A stretch of DNA of 64,000 nucleotides from Flavobacterium kingsejongi. Lineage in GTDB: Bacteria; Bacteroidota; Bacteroidia; Flavobacteriales; Flavobacteriaceae. The translations under genes were made by a program, and so were the position numbers. The notes under the pieces are model-generated. The model was given only the letters and a program-made list of their open reading frames with translations, was not told where the DNA came from and ran no database searches. Positions 1-9,100 of this stretch are shown here, piece by piece; the stretch's first letter is position 1; every line of letters starts with the position of its first letter. The stretch is from contig NZ_CP020919.1 of the NCBI RefSeq assembly GCF_003076475.1, positions 1,984,001 through 2,048,000 on the forward strand, written 5' to 3'.

Positions 1-1
1 C

Positions 2-565
2 GATTTTATGGTGGTATACAGCCGTATCAATTATGAATACTGGGAGTTGTACCGCGTCGATAAAATTACTCAGGAAGAACTACGCTATGGGCGGTTAAAA
101 GATACCTTTGACGAGTTAGATCATGAAATTTCTGATGCTACAATCCACTTGCTTTCGGAAGAATATATTGCACATTTACCCGAGTTCAATTATTTATATG
201 AAGGTGCAATTGAAGTGCTGGAGTATTTAAAACCGAAGTACCGATTGCATATTATCACCAATGGTTTTCATAAAGTCCAGGATCTTAAATTGAAAAATTC
301 GGCGATTGACCATTATTTTGATACGGTGACGGATTCGGAGTCTGCGGGGTGTAAAAAACCAAATCCAATTATTTTTAAACATGCTTTACAGGTAGCGAAT
401 ACGCAGGTTGAGAACAGTATCATGATTGGCGACTGTATCGTTTCGGATATTAATGCTTCACTCAGCCTTGGATTTGATGCGATTTATTTTAATGAGCATA
501 ATAAAGAAGTAGCCGTTGGCATCAAACACATAAACAATCTCTTGTCTTTAAAGACTATTTTATAA
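2..565 (+). CDS. HAD-superfamily hydrolase, YjjG-like nucleotidase (5'-truncated by window edge)
   Basis: The reading frame is open to the left edge (Asp-Phe codons precede the first Met at base 8), so the gene starts outside the window. HAD motif I (DxDxT), expected near the N-terminus, is missing for that reason. Visible are motif II (ITNG), the motif III lysine region (KKPNP) and motif IV (GDCIVSD). The ITKEELR-like stretch ITQEELRYGRLKDTF is typical of YjjG-type pyrimidine nucleotidases, which dephosphorylate nucleotides, often non-canonical ones, in the cytoplasm. Another HAD phosphatase specificity is possible. It is followed after 16 bases by the next same-strand gene. Confidence 0.8.
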   Translation, partial: DFMVVYSRINYEYWELYRVDKITQEELRYGRLKDTFDELDHEISDATIHLLSEEYIAHLPEFNYLYEGAIEVLEYLKPKYRLHIITNGFHKVQDLKLKNSAIDHYFDTVTDSESAGCKKPNPIIFKHALQVANTQVENSIMIGDCIVSDINASLSLGFDAIYFNEHNKEVAVGIKHINNLLSLKTIL

Positions 566-581
566 AATTAATACACCACCT

Positions 582-1346
582 ATGAAAAAATACATCCTGT
601 TTGTACTTTTGGCTCTTTCGGCCACTGGATTTTCCCAAAGTAAAAATATCAATAATTATAAATATGTTATTATTCCGGAACGATTCGGTTTTATGAAAGA
701 ACCTAATCAATATGGGTTAAGTACACTTGCTAAAGCTTTCATGGAGCGTAAAGGTTTTACAGTTTTTTTTGATGATACCCAATTGCCCTTGGAGCTTATA
801 ACAAATAAATGCAGCGCACTTTCAGTAGAAGTGGTTGAGGAGAGTACAATGTTTAATACCGTCCTTACGGTTTTACTTAAAGATTGCAAAGGGACTGTTT
901 TGTTTAAAGGAGTACCGGGAAAAAGCCGGGAAAAAGCCTATAAAACAGCTTATAATCTTGCTATGAGAGAAGCATTTAAGTCTCTTGACGGCATGTCTTA
1001 CAAATACCAAGAGTTATCGGGTACAGAAGTTACGACCGTGACTGCAAATTCACATTATATTCCTGCTTCTGCGAATACTGTTACAACTGTTTCATCCAAT
1101 AGCAGTTCCGTTAATGAGTCAATTGCTACAGGTACTTTATATGCGCAGGCTACAGCCACCGGATATCAATTGGTGGACACAACTCCCAAAAAGGTGTTGA
1201 CACTATTTAAAACGTCACAACAAGACTATTTTACGGCAAATAATGGTAAGAACCAGGGAATGGTTTTTAAAAAAGAAGGACAATGGTATTTTGAGTATTA
1301 TCAAAATGACAAACTGATCTCTGAGAAGTTGGATATTAAATTCTAA
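582..1346 (+). CDS. Secreted protein of unknown function
   Basis: The 254-residue product starts with a clear signal peptide (MKKYILFVLLALSATGFSQ, cleavage likely after about residue 18). I do not recognise a catalytic motif. The mature part has a mixed alpha/beta-looking first half (residues 25-130), a Ser/Thr/Asn-rich low-complexity linker around residues 150-190, and a charged C-terminal region of short polar strands. Residue types suggest a periplasmic or outer-membrane-associated protein rather than an enzyme. It lies 16 bases after the HAD gene on the same strand and may share its transcript. The convergent terminator that follows separates it from rarA. Function unknown. Confidence 0.75.
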   Translation: MKKYILFVLLALSATGFSQSKNINNYKYVIIPERFGFMKEPNQYGLSTLAKAFMERKGFTVFFDDTQLPLELITNKCSALSVEVVEESTMFNTVLTVLLKDCKGTVLFKGVPGKSREKAYKTAYNLAMREAFKSLDGMSYKYQELSGTEVTTVTANSHYIPASANTVTTVSSNSSSVNESIATGTLYAQATATGYQLVDTTPKKVLTLFKTSQQDYFTANNGKNQGMVFKKEGQWYFEYYQNDKLISEKLDIKF

Positions 1347-1352
1347 ATATGG

Positions 1353-1384
1353 AAAAGGTGTTGTTTTTACAGCACCTTTTTTAA
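1353..1384. terminator. Bidirectional intrinsic terminator between convergent genes
   Basis: AAAAGGTG(T)TG pairs with CAGCACCTTTT around a short T-rich loop. One arm is flanked by A's and the other by T's, so the hairpin can end transcription from both the secreted-protein gene (+) and rarA (-), which converge here. Confidence 0.75.
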
Positions 1385-2658
1385 TACCCATATTTGTTTT
1401 TCCAGCGGTTTTTGAGAAACTCCCGTGTACCGTTTTCCCTTGAATTATTTCCGGGATCATATATCGTAGTGTTTTGCAATGCATCAGGTAAAAATTCCTG
1501 TTCCGCAAAATTATTCTGGTAATCATGAGCATACTTATACTCTTCACCATAGCCCAATTCTTTCATCAGTTTGGTTGGAGCATTTCTAAGGTGTATTGGT
1601 ACAGGCAAGTCACCAGTCTGTTTTACGAGTTGTTGTGCTTTTCCAATAGCCATATAAGAAGCATTACTTTTTGGCGATGTGGCAAGGTAAACGGCACATT
1701 GGCTTAGTATAATCCGTGATTCCGGATATCCGATTGTTGTGACTGCCTGAAAGGTATTGTTGGCCATTATGAGTGCAGTAGGATTGGCATTTCCAATATC
1801 TTCTGATGCTGCAATCAGCATTCTTCGTGCAATAAATTTAACATCTTCACCGCCTTCAATCATTCTGGCGAGCCAATAGACTGCACCATTGGGATCACTC
1901 CCTCGTATGGATTTTATAAATGCTGATACAATGTCATAATGCTGTTCACCGGTTTTATCATACAGAACCGTATTTTGTTGTACCAAGCCCAAAACCAAAT
2001 CATTCGTAATCACGATCGTTTCATCATTGGAAGCATTAACAACGAGTTCAAAAATATTGAGTAATTTACGACCATCACCACCGGATAACCGTAACAAAGC
2101 TTCGGTTTCTTTTAACTGTATGTCTTTCTCTTTCAGGAAAACATCGGTTTTCATTGCTCTCTCCAGCAAAGCTTCCAGATCTTTTTTAGAAAAAGCATTT
2201 AAAATATAGACCTGACATCGCGACAGTAAAGCGGGGATGACTTCAAAACTTGGGTTTTCAGTTGTGGCACCAATAAGCGTGATCCACCCTTTTTCGACAG
2301 CAGCGAGTAATGAATCCTGTTGGGACTTGCTGAAACGATGGATCTCATCAATGAACAGAATTGGGTTTTTTGCAGTAAATAACCCGCCACTTTGTTTCGC
2401 TTTTTCAATCACCTCACGCACATCTTTTACTCCGGAATTAATAGCACTCAGAATGTAAAAAGGACGTTTGGATTCTTGGGCTATGATTTGGGCTAAAGTT
2501 GTTTTTCCCGTGCCTGGAGGTCCCCAAAAGATTAGTGAAGGAATAATGCCTTTGGCGATTTGTTGTGTTAAGGAACCACTCGGGCCTACCAAGTGAGACT
2601 GGCTCACATAGTCTTCGAGTTGTTGGGGTCTGATTCTTTCTGCTAATGGTGCTTCCAT
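1381..2658 (-). CDS. rarA: Replication-associated recombination protein A (RarA/MgsA), AAA+ ATPase
   Basis: The 425-residue protein is a clamp-loader-like AAA+ ATPase that acts at stalled replication forks. Walker A is GPPGTGKTT at residues 46-54 and Walker B is FIDEIHRF near residues 102-109, followed by a GATTENPSFE sensor segment. The second half carries the RarA-specific helical tetramerisation region (AFIKSIRGSDPNGAVYWLARM, then EDIGNANP). The N-terminus MEAPLAERIRPQQLEDYVSQ is the family start, which supports the ATG at 2658. Length matches the family. A -7 promoter box lies only four bases upstream of the ATG (see promoter entry). Confidence 0.96.
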   Translation of the reverse strand: MEAPLAERIRPQQLEDYVSQSHLVGPSGSLTQQIAKGIIPSLIFWGPPGTGKTTLAQIIAQESKRPFYILSAINSGVKDVREVIEKAKQSGGLFTAKNPILFIDEIHRFSKSQQDSLLAAVEKGWITLIGATTENPSFEVIPALLSRCQVYILNAFSKKDLEALLERAMKTDVFLKEKDIQLKETEALLRLSGGDGRKLLNIFELVVNASNDETIVITNDLVLGLVQQNTVLYDKTGEQHYDIVSAFIKSIRGSDPNGAVYWLARMIEGGEDVKFIARRMLIAASEDIGNANPTALIMANNTFQAVTTIGYPESRIILSQCAVYLATSPKSNASYMAIGKAQQLVKQTGDLPVPIHLRNAPTKLMKELGYGEEYKYAHDYQNNFAEQEFLPDALQNTTIYDPGNNSRENGTREFLKNRWKNKYGY

Positions 2659-2662
2659 AGTA

Positions 2663-2670
2663 CAAAAATA
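2663..2670 (-). promoter_or_regulatory. -7 box (TATTTTTG) of the rarA promoter
   Basis: On the minus strand the sequence reads TATTTTTG, fitting the Bacteroidota -7 consensus TAnnTTTG, then four bases and the rarA ATG. No TTG at the usual -33 spacing was found. The spacing puts the expected transcription start at or next to the start codon. Confidence 0.5.
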
Positions 2671-2848
2671 CAGCTTTTATGAATACTGTAAAATGTTTTA
2701 CATCCTTTAGTCGATTGTATAAATACCTAAACAAAAGCTTTTAAAGTGTAATAGTATTTCTATTACGGGTCTGCCTGACAAAATAGCATCGTAATTATTT
2801 TGGATACATTTTTGACTGTTGACTGTTGATCAATTTAAGTGTAACACT

Positions 2849-3655
2849 ATGGCTGACCATCAATTCAAATTTTCAACTTCCGTAATCGGAATACCACTAT
2901 TTTTTGTATTGTCCTTATGGATTGTTTTCTGGATTGAAGTTCAGTTCAAAATCCGGTTATCAGAATTCGGAATCTATCCCCGTACTTTTGAAGGGCTGAG
3001 GGGAATTTTTTTTAGTCCTTTTTTACATGGAGATATTGAACATCTTTATAATAATTCAATTCCGCTTTTAATTTTACTTGGGATGCTTCGTTATTTTTAT
3101 CGAAAACAATCTTTACGGGTCATTGTGTATGGGATCCTGCTTTCTGGATTTATTACCTGGGTGATTGGCAGGGAGAATTATCATATTGGTGCAAGTGGAT
3201 TGATTTATGTATTGGTAAGTTTTATTTTTTTTAAAGGAATACTGACTAAATATTATCGATTAGTGGCTTTATCATTTACTATCATTTTAATTTATGGGGG
3301 TATAATCTGGTACATCTTTCCGGGTATGGGTGAGAATATTTCCTGGGAAGGCCATTTAGGCGGATTGATCACAGGATTACTTTTTGCTTTTATATTTAAA
3401 ACGGAAGCCTATCAGAAAGAAGTAAAGTATGATTGGGAAGCCCCCGACTTTGATCCACAATCCGATCCTTTTATGAGCCGGTTCGATGAACAGGGTAATT
3501 TTATATATGTGATGGAAAAAACCGATCCTGAAGAATATGGTGTAATCTATGATTATATAGAAAACAGTATCGCTTCTGAGACCTTAGAAGAAGAACTGAT
3601 ATACCTTCCACACTCAAAAGCGCAAAATCCCTATTTTAGGAACAAGGAGGAATAG
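2849..3655 (+). CDS. Rhomboid-family intramembrane serine protease
   Basis: I chose the ATG at 2849 (MADHQFKF...) over a non-ATG codon at 2819, giving 268 residues. The protein is a polytopic inner-membrane protein. Rhomboid hallmarks are present: the HxxxN element (His65, Asn69), the catalytic serine in GASG (Ser116), and the catalytic histidine in GHLGG (His169). These form the Ser-His dyad that cleaves transmembrane substrates within the bilayer. After the last membrane segment (about residue 185) there is a soluble acidic tail of about 80 residues. Substrates cannot be told from sequence. It stands alone between rarA (divergent) and rlmB (convergent). Confidence 0.92.
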   Translation: MADHQFKFSTSVIGIPLFFVLSLWIVFWIEVQFKIRLSEFGIYPRTFEGLRGIFFSPFLHGDIEHLYNNSIPLLILLGMLRYFYRKQSLRVIVYGILLSGFITWVIGRENYHIGASGLIYVLVSFIFFKGILTKYYRLVALSFTIILIYGGIIWYIFPGMGENISWEGHLGGLITGLLFAFIFKTEAYQKEVKYDWEAPDFDPQSDPFMSRFDEQGNFIYVMEKTDPEEYGVIYDYIENSIASETLEEELIYLPHSKAQNPYFRNKEE

Positions 3656-3681
3656 AAAAAGCCTGGCATTGCCAGGCTTTT
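3656..3681. terminator. Intrinsic terminator between rhomboid gene and rlmB
   Basis: AAAAAGCCTGGC-att-GCCAGGCTTTT is a near-perfect GC-rich hairpin with an A-run on one side and a T-run on the other. It sits directly after the rhomboid stop codon and downstream of convergent rlmB, so it can serve both. Confidence 0.85.
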
Positions 3682-3701
3682 GTATAAGTGATGATATAAT
3701 T

Positions 3702-4436
3702 TTAGCTGCGTTGTCGTACTGTTTCGTAAAGAAAAGCACCGCAGGCAACAGAAACATTCAAGGAAGCAATAGTTCCAAACATCGGTAGTTTTGCTTTTTC
3801 GTCTACAATCTTTAAGACAGATGGATTTACACCGCGGTCTTCTGATCCCATGATGATTGCTAATGGTTCTGTCAAAGTGATATCATAAATGGTTTTGTCT
3901 GTTTTTTCAGTTGCGGCTACAGTTTTTATGCCGGATCCCTGAAGGTGAAATATCGCATCTTTAATATGCTCTACTTTACAGATTGGCACATTAAATACCG
4001 CACCGGCAGAAGTTTTTACTGTATCACCATTAACGGGTGCAGATCCTTGTTTTTGTACGATGATTCCATTGACTCCTGTACATTCTGCAGTCCTGATGAT
4101 AGCACCAAAATTACGGGCATCGGAAATTTGATCTAAAATAAGAAATAACGGTGTTTTACCGGACTCTAATGTTTTTTCGATCAATGTTTCCAAATCATGA
4201 AAAGGAATAGGGGAGATCGTAGCTACGGCGCCCTGGTGATTGTTTGGAGTCAGTCTGTTTAATTTTTCAACGGGTACATAAGAGAAATTTACATTGCCTC
4301 TTTTCATGACCTTCATCAGGTCTTTCATTAATTCACTGGCGGCGTCTTTCTGAATGAATACTTTATCTACTTCTTTACCTGACTGAATGGCTTCAATAAT
4401 AGCCCTGATTCCAAAAATCTGATGTTCTTTTTCCAT
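3702..4436 (-). CDS. rlmB: 23S rRNA (guanosine-2'-O-)-methyltransferase RlmB, SpoU/TrmH family
   Basis: The 244-residue protein has an N-terminal substrate-binding domain (residues 1-80, starting HQIFGIRAIIEAI) and a C-terminal SPOUT domain. The three SpoU motifs are visible: ARNFGAIIRTAE, IMGSEDRGVNP and SLNVSVACGAFLYE. RlmB methylates the 2'-OH of the guanosine equivalent to G2251 in the ribosomal P-loop. Length is normal for RlmB. TrmH-family paralogues look alike, so exact target specificity is inferred. The gene has its own promoter immediately upstream. Confidence 0.92.
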   Translation of the reverse strand: MEKEHQIFGIRAIIEAIQSGKEVDKVFIQKDAASELMKDLMKVMKRGNVNFSYVPVEKLNRLTPNNHQGAVATISPIPFHDLETLIEKTLESGKTPLFLILDQISDARNFGAIIRTAECTGVNGIIVQKQGSAPVNGDTVKTSAGAVFNVPICKVEHIKDAIFHLQGSGIKTVAATEKTDKTIYDITLTEPLAIIMGSEDRGVNPSVLKIVDEKAKLPMFGTIASLNVSVACGAFLYETVRQRS

Positions 4437-4440
4437 GGCG

Positions 4441-4448
4441 CAAAGATA
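4441..4448 (-). promoter_or_regulatory. -7 box (TATCTTTG) of the rlmB promoter
   Basis: Minus-strand TATCTTTG matches TAnnTTTG exactly and ends four bases before the rlmB ATG. The -33 position falls inside the susD terminator hairpin and no TTG is seen there. This geometry predicts a leaderless or nearly leaderless mRNA. Confidence 0.55.
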
Positions 4449-4451
4449 TAA

Positions 4452-4483
4452 AAAAAACCATCCCGATTTTTCGGGATGGTTTA
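4452..4483 (-). terminator. Intrinsic terminator of the susC-susD operon
   Basis: AACCATCCCGA pairs with TCGGGATGGTT around a four-base loop. On the minus strand the hairpin is followed by a run of T's, as expected for termination just after susD (stop at 4505). Confidence 0.85.
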
Positions 4484-4504
4484 AGTATTCTAAAGGAATT
4501 TAAA

Positions 4505-6085
4505 TTAGTTTAAATCCCAAATCAATTTAGTTGTAATCAAATCTCCTCCAATAGCTTGCGAGGCAGCTTGATAATTTGCTCCATTCAACGTTGAAAGTGT
4601 ATTTGGGTAGGTAAACCTGGTCGGCATTTCCGTAACAGTTGGAATTGGCGTAAATACGTAAGTTGTTTGCGGAGGAGTGTCAGTAGTCGGATTGTTTAGT
4701 TCATATGTTTCTCCTGGTAGCAAAATGGTATTTGGAAAACCAGTTCTTCTATATTCTGACCATGCTTCATAGGGTTGCATGTACAATGCAACATATTTTT
4801 GATTTAGTACATTGGCCTGAGATGCTGCTGGTAAAGCTGCTACGAATGCGGTTATTTTTGCAGGATCTACATTCCAGCGTTCCATAGAAGCTGTAACTCC
4901 GTTTTTGTAATGTGCATCATCCCATCCGTTAACTTCAGATAATAAAAATTCAACTTCTGCATATTCCATCAATACTTCAGTGTAGTTTCTTTTTAGGACA
5001 TTATAGCTAAACAAACACGCACCTGTTCTTTGTGATGGAGTTAATCCGTCTGGAATACCATATGGCATACCTTTGTATTTTGTTAAGTCATCGGTTTCAG
5101 CATAAGACTGGTTTTGTATTGTAGCCTTACTGGCGGTATTAGGTGCAGCATATTTTTGAAGTCTTGGATCTACTCCAAATACACCAAGCTCTCCTGTTAA
5201 TAGGTCAATAAAGGTATTTGCAACAGCAAAATCAGTTCTGTTATCTACGAAGAAACTTTTATACATAGGGCTTGGGAATACATCATCGTTTTGATAAGCA
5301 AGGCCTACAGTGTCGTCATTAGAAAGCATTACGCCTGATGCGATAGCATCTGTAATATGATCCGTAGCTGTTGGAATTACCCCTTTTACACGATTAGCAA
5401 TTCTTAAGCGTAGTGAATTCGCAAAACGTTTCATTTTTTCAGTACTACCAAAAATATGATCTCCTTCTGTAAAAATCAGTTCCCCATCATTAATCATTTC
5501 TGAAGCTTCTTTTAATTCTTTAAGAAGATCGGTATAGATTTTTGTCTGTGATGCAAATTTGGGAGTCAAATTTCCTGAAGATTGCAGTTGTAATGCCTGA
5601 AAATCAGGATCAGAATTACCATATGAGTAATATGGGATATCTCCATAAGCATCTACCAGATGAAGGAATGTTAAACTGAGCATAATACGTGCTGCAGCAA
5701 TCTGATTGTCAATGTCACCATAATTGGCCATGGTGGCAGCAGTCGCAGGATTAGTACACAATTCGATGATTGTTTTGTAATTCTGAGCAGTAGTATATAG
5801 GTCGGTATATAATGCAGTGTTTGTTTCCTGACGAAATTGAAATCGATCTTCACTGGTATAATTCCTTTGGGCAGAATACTGGACCCAAGGAAGTGTCATT
5901 CTTCCAGAAGAAAAGTCACCACGTGTTGCGTCTGTTAATTGTTTGTTTGCATTATTGAATAATCCCGGAGTATTAACATTAATCGGTGCTGTTGGATTAG
6001 TGTTGATAGTATCGAAATCTTCCGAACACCCTACAAAAGCTAATGTTGAAGCTAATGCGAAAACGGTTAGAAATATTTTTTTCAT
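4505..6085 (-). CDS. SusD/RagB-family nutrient-binding outer-membrane lipoprotein
   Basis: The 526-residue protein begins with a lipoprotein signal peptide ending AFVGC (Cys20 is the lipidated residue). The mature start CSEDFDTINTNPTAP is characteristic of the SusD-like group 2 family. SusD-like proteins cap the SusC channel on the cell surface and deliver ligand to it. The protein carries helical TPR-like segments (for example ARIMLSLTFLHLVDAYGDIPYY) and a C-terminal AWSEYRRTGFP block typical of the fold. It follows susC by 18 bases and is clearly co-transcribed. The ligand (glycan, peptide or other) cannot be deduced because no degradative enzyme is nearby. Confidence 0.93.
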   Translation of the reverse strand: MKKIFLTVFALASTLAFVGCSEDFDTINTNPTAPINVNTPGLFNNANKQLTDATRGDFSSGRMTLPWVQYSAQRNYTSEDRFQFRQETNTALYTDLYTTAQNYKTIIELCTNPATAATMANYGDIDNQIAAARIMLSLTFLHLVDAYGDIPYYSYGNSDPDFQALQLQSSGNLTPKFASQTKIYTDLLKELKEASEMINDGELIFTEGDHIFGSTEKMKRFANSLRLRIANRVKGVIPTATDHITDAIASGVMLSNDDTVGLAYQNDDVFPSPMYKSFFVDNRTDFAVANTFIDLLTGELGVFGVDPRLQKYAAPNTASKATIQNQSYAETDDLTKYKGMPYGIPDGLTPSQRTGACLFSYNVLKRNYTEVLMEYAEVEFLLSEVNGWDDAHYKNGVTASMERWNVDPAKITAFVAALPAASQANVLNQKYVALYMQPYEAWSEYRRTGFPNTILLPGETYELNNPTTDTPPQTTYVFTPIPTVTEMPTRFTYPNTLSTLNGANYQAASQAIGGDLITTKLIWDLN

Positions 6086-6103
6086 TTTTTTTAGCGATTT
6101 TAA

Positions 6104-9100
6104 TTAAAATTTAAACTGTACATTCATTCCGTAGGTTCTTGTAGATGGAAGTGATCCACCATCAATACCCTGTACGTTTCCACTTCCATAAGAAGCCATC
6201 TCTGGATCCATTCCTTTCCAATCTAATCCCCATGTCAACAAGTTTCTACCAAAAGCGGAAATTTGAATACTATCAAAAGGACCAACAAAGCTTTTGGGTA
6301 ATGTGTAGGACAATGCAACTTCTCTTAATTTGAAATAATCAGCATCAAATACGTTTTGTTTGTCTACAGTAGAAAAGAATCCTTCGCCATAGGTCTGTGC
6401 TGTTATTGGCACTGTATTTACACTACCATCAGCCTGTACACCTTCTAAAATGATACCATTTTCACGAATACCATTAGCAACGGTATTTTCTAACATCCCA
6501 GAGTAGCTTCCAAACATATGATTCATAGAGTAGTAACTTCCTCCTTTTTGTCTGTCAATTAAGATAGTAAGGCTAACATTTTTATAACGAATTGTATTTC
6601 GTAATCCCATATTGTAGTCTGGTGTCGTTGTTCCAAGTGATTTTTGCTCAGAAGCAAGATACATACCATTTTCGCCAATCATTTTATTTCCATTGGCATC
6701 ATAAACATAATCCGTACCATATATCTGACCGTAAGGTTGTCCTACTTCAGCCAATAGACGGGCTCTAAAAGGAGCTTGTGCTAATAAAAGCGTTTCAGTA
6801 CCTTCTTTCAGTTCCAGTAATTTGTTTTTGTTTTTAGCAAAATTCCATGTGATGTCCCAGCTAAAATCTTCAGTTCTTACCGGAGTTATATTAACAGTTG
6901 CTTCAATACCTTTGTTTTCCAATTTACCTGCATTAAAATATTGAGAGGTGAAACCTGTCGCTGGATCAACAGCAATTGGTGTAATCAGATCATTTGTCGT
7001 TGTTTTGTATATAGAAACATCAAGACCAATTCTGCTGTCGAAAAGACGTGCCTCAAGACCAAATTCAGTTGTTTCTTTCAATTCCGGTTTTAAATTCGGA
7101 TTGTTAAGTATTCTTGGGTTAGAATATCTTGGGTCAGAATTAAACGGCTGATTAATTGTTTTGTAATTTTCTAATGAATAAGGATCGGTATCATTACCTG
7201 TTTGTGCCCATCCACCACGAATCTTACCAAATGATAACCAGTTTACTTCGGGTAATAAAGTAGAGAATACAAAACTTCCTGTTACAGAGCTGTAGTTAGA
7301 CGATCTTACTACAGTTGAAAACCAATCGTTTCTATTTGTAGCTTCAACGAAAAGCATGTCTTTGTAGCCCAAGGAAACAAATCCATAGACACTATTAGTT
7401 CTTTTTTCAGATTCAGAATTTTGGGCTAAAGCCTGCGCTCTACTGTTATTAAGGCTGAATAGATCTGGTAGTACCAATCCACCCACTGTATTGCCAAGTA
7501 ATTGTGTTCTTGTGTACTGTCTACGGTTTACACCTGCAAATGTATTTAAACTAAAGTCGCCAAATGTTTTGTTATAATGTAGACGACCTTCATAGTTAAT
7601 ATCCATTAACGTGATGTTGTTTTGACTATAACTTGATTGAGCCTGTGATCCAATAGCTACTCTTTCCTTAACGCTGAAGTTATAAGTATCCATATAAACA
7701 TTTCCTACAGCATAAAAATCAGGAGTAAAATTATAAGTTAATTTAGCATTACCATATAGTCTGTTTCTTTTGTCTTCCGATGTGTTTTCATAGACAGTCC
7801 AATATGGGTTGTCAGAATAGGCTGGTGTTGCATCATCATAAGCAGTACGGTTCCATGATCTTTGGTTTCCATTAGCCAGTTTATAAGCTTTTAGGTCATT
7901 GTAGTCAAGTTGTCTTTGACCAAAATGGAAAAACTTTTGCGCCAATGAATTGTCTCCGTATCCAACTTCTGGTCTGTTGAAACCTTTTGTTTGTGTGAAG
8001 TTAACCATTGCTTCAGCTTTAAGACGATCTGTTAATTTAGAATTCACATTCAAATTAAAAGTGTTTTTCTGAAGTTTGGAGTTTGGTACAATGCCTTCTG
8101 TCTGAGTATTTCCATAAGAAAAACGAAGGCTACCATCCTGAAAAGATTTCGATAGGGCAATGGAGTTATTACGTGTAACACCTGTATTGAAAAAAGATTT
8201 TACATCATTTTTAGGACTAACCCATGATTTTTCTTTTAAATGATCATTTGGAAATTCAGTATCAAATGCATTCCATGGAAGGTATTTCAGGTTTGCGTCA
8301 TATTTAGGACCCCAGCTACTATCTGTAGCATAATCTGCAATATTATACGTTTGACCATTAATTGTAGCTGTTTCAAAAGTTTGGCTACCACCACCTCCAT
8401 ATTGTTTTTGAAGATCAGGCATGATATTAATACTTTCAAGCGTCAAGCCAGAATTGAAAATAATTTCTGTTTTTCCTTTTTTACCTGACTTGGTCGTATA
8501 TAGGATCGCTCCATTTCCTGCACGGCTACCATAAAGAGCTGATGCTGGTCCTCCTTTAAGTACAGTAACAGATTCAATATCATTAGGGTTGATGTCTGCT
8601 GTAGCGTCACCATAATCTCTTCCTCCGGCACCTCTTTGTGTAGTTGCACTGTTAATATTTCCATTGTCCAATGGAATTCCATCAATAACAATTAATGGTC
8701 TGTTTTCGCCAGAAACAGAACCGACACCTCGTAATACAATGCGTGTGGATCCACCCATGGTTGATGGCGCTGTAACTTGAAGTCCAGCTACATTTCCAGA
8801 AAGACCACTTAAGGCATTTGTTTGTCCCGCTTCAGAAATTATACTTCCCTTTACTTCCTGGGAAGAATAACCAAGTGATTTCTTTTCTCTTTTAATACCC
8901 AATGCAGTGATGACTACTCCTTCCAGTTCTTCAGCCTGGCTTTCTTGAAGTGATACATTGAGATTAGAAGACGTTACTTTAGCTTCATGAGTGTTTAAGC
9001 CAAGAAAGCTAAAAGATAGGGTTTGTCCCATCTGAGTTTTAATGGAATACTTACCATCCATGTCGGTTTGTGTTCCATTAGTTGAGTTTTTTACAACAAC

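Noticed and set aside
1215..1550. Long open frames antisense to real genes (for example here across the rarA 3' end)
   Set aside because: They overlap well-supported genes, lack family features and cross terminators.
2819..2848. A longer N-terminus for the rhomboid protease and the tandem TGACTGT repeat just before it
   Set aside because: The extension needs a non-ATG start and adds non-family residues; the repeat has only two short copies.
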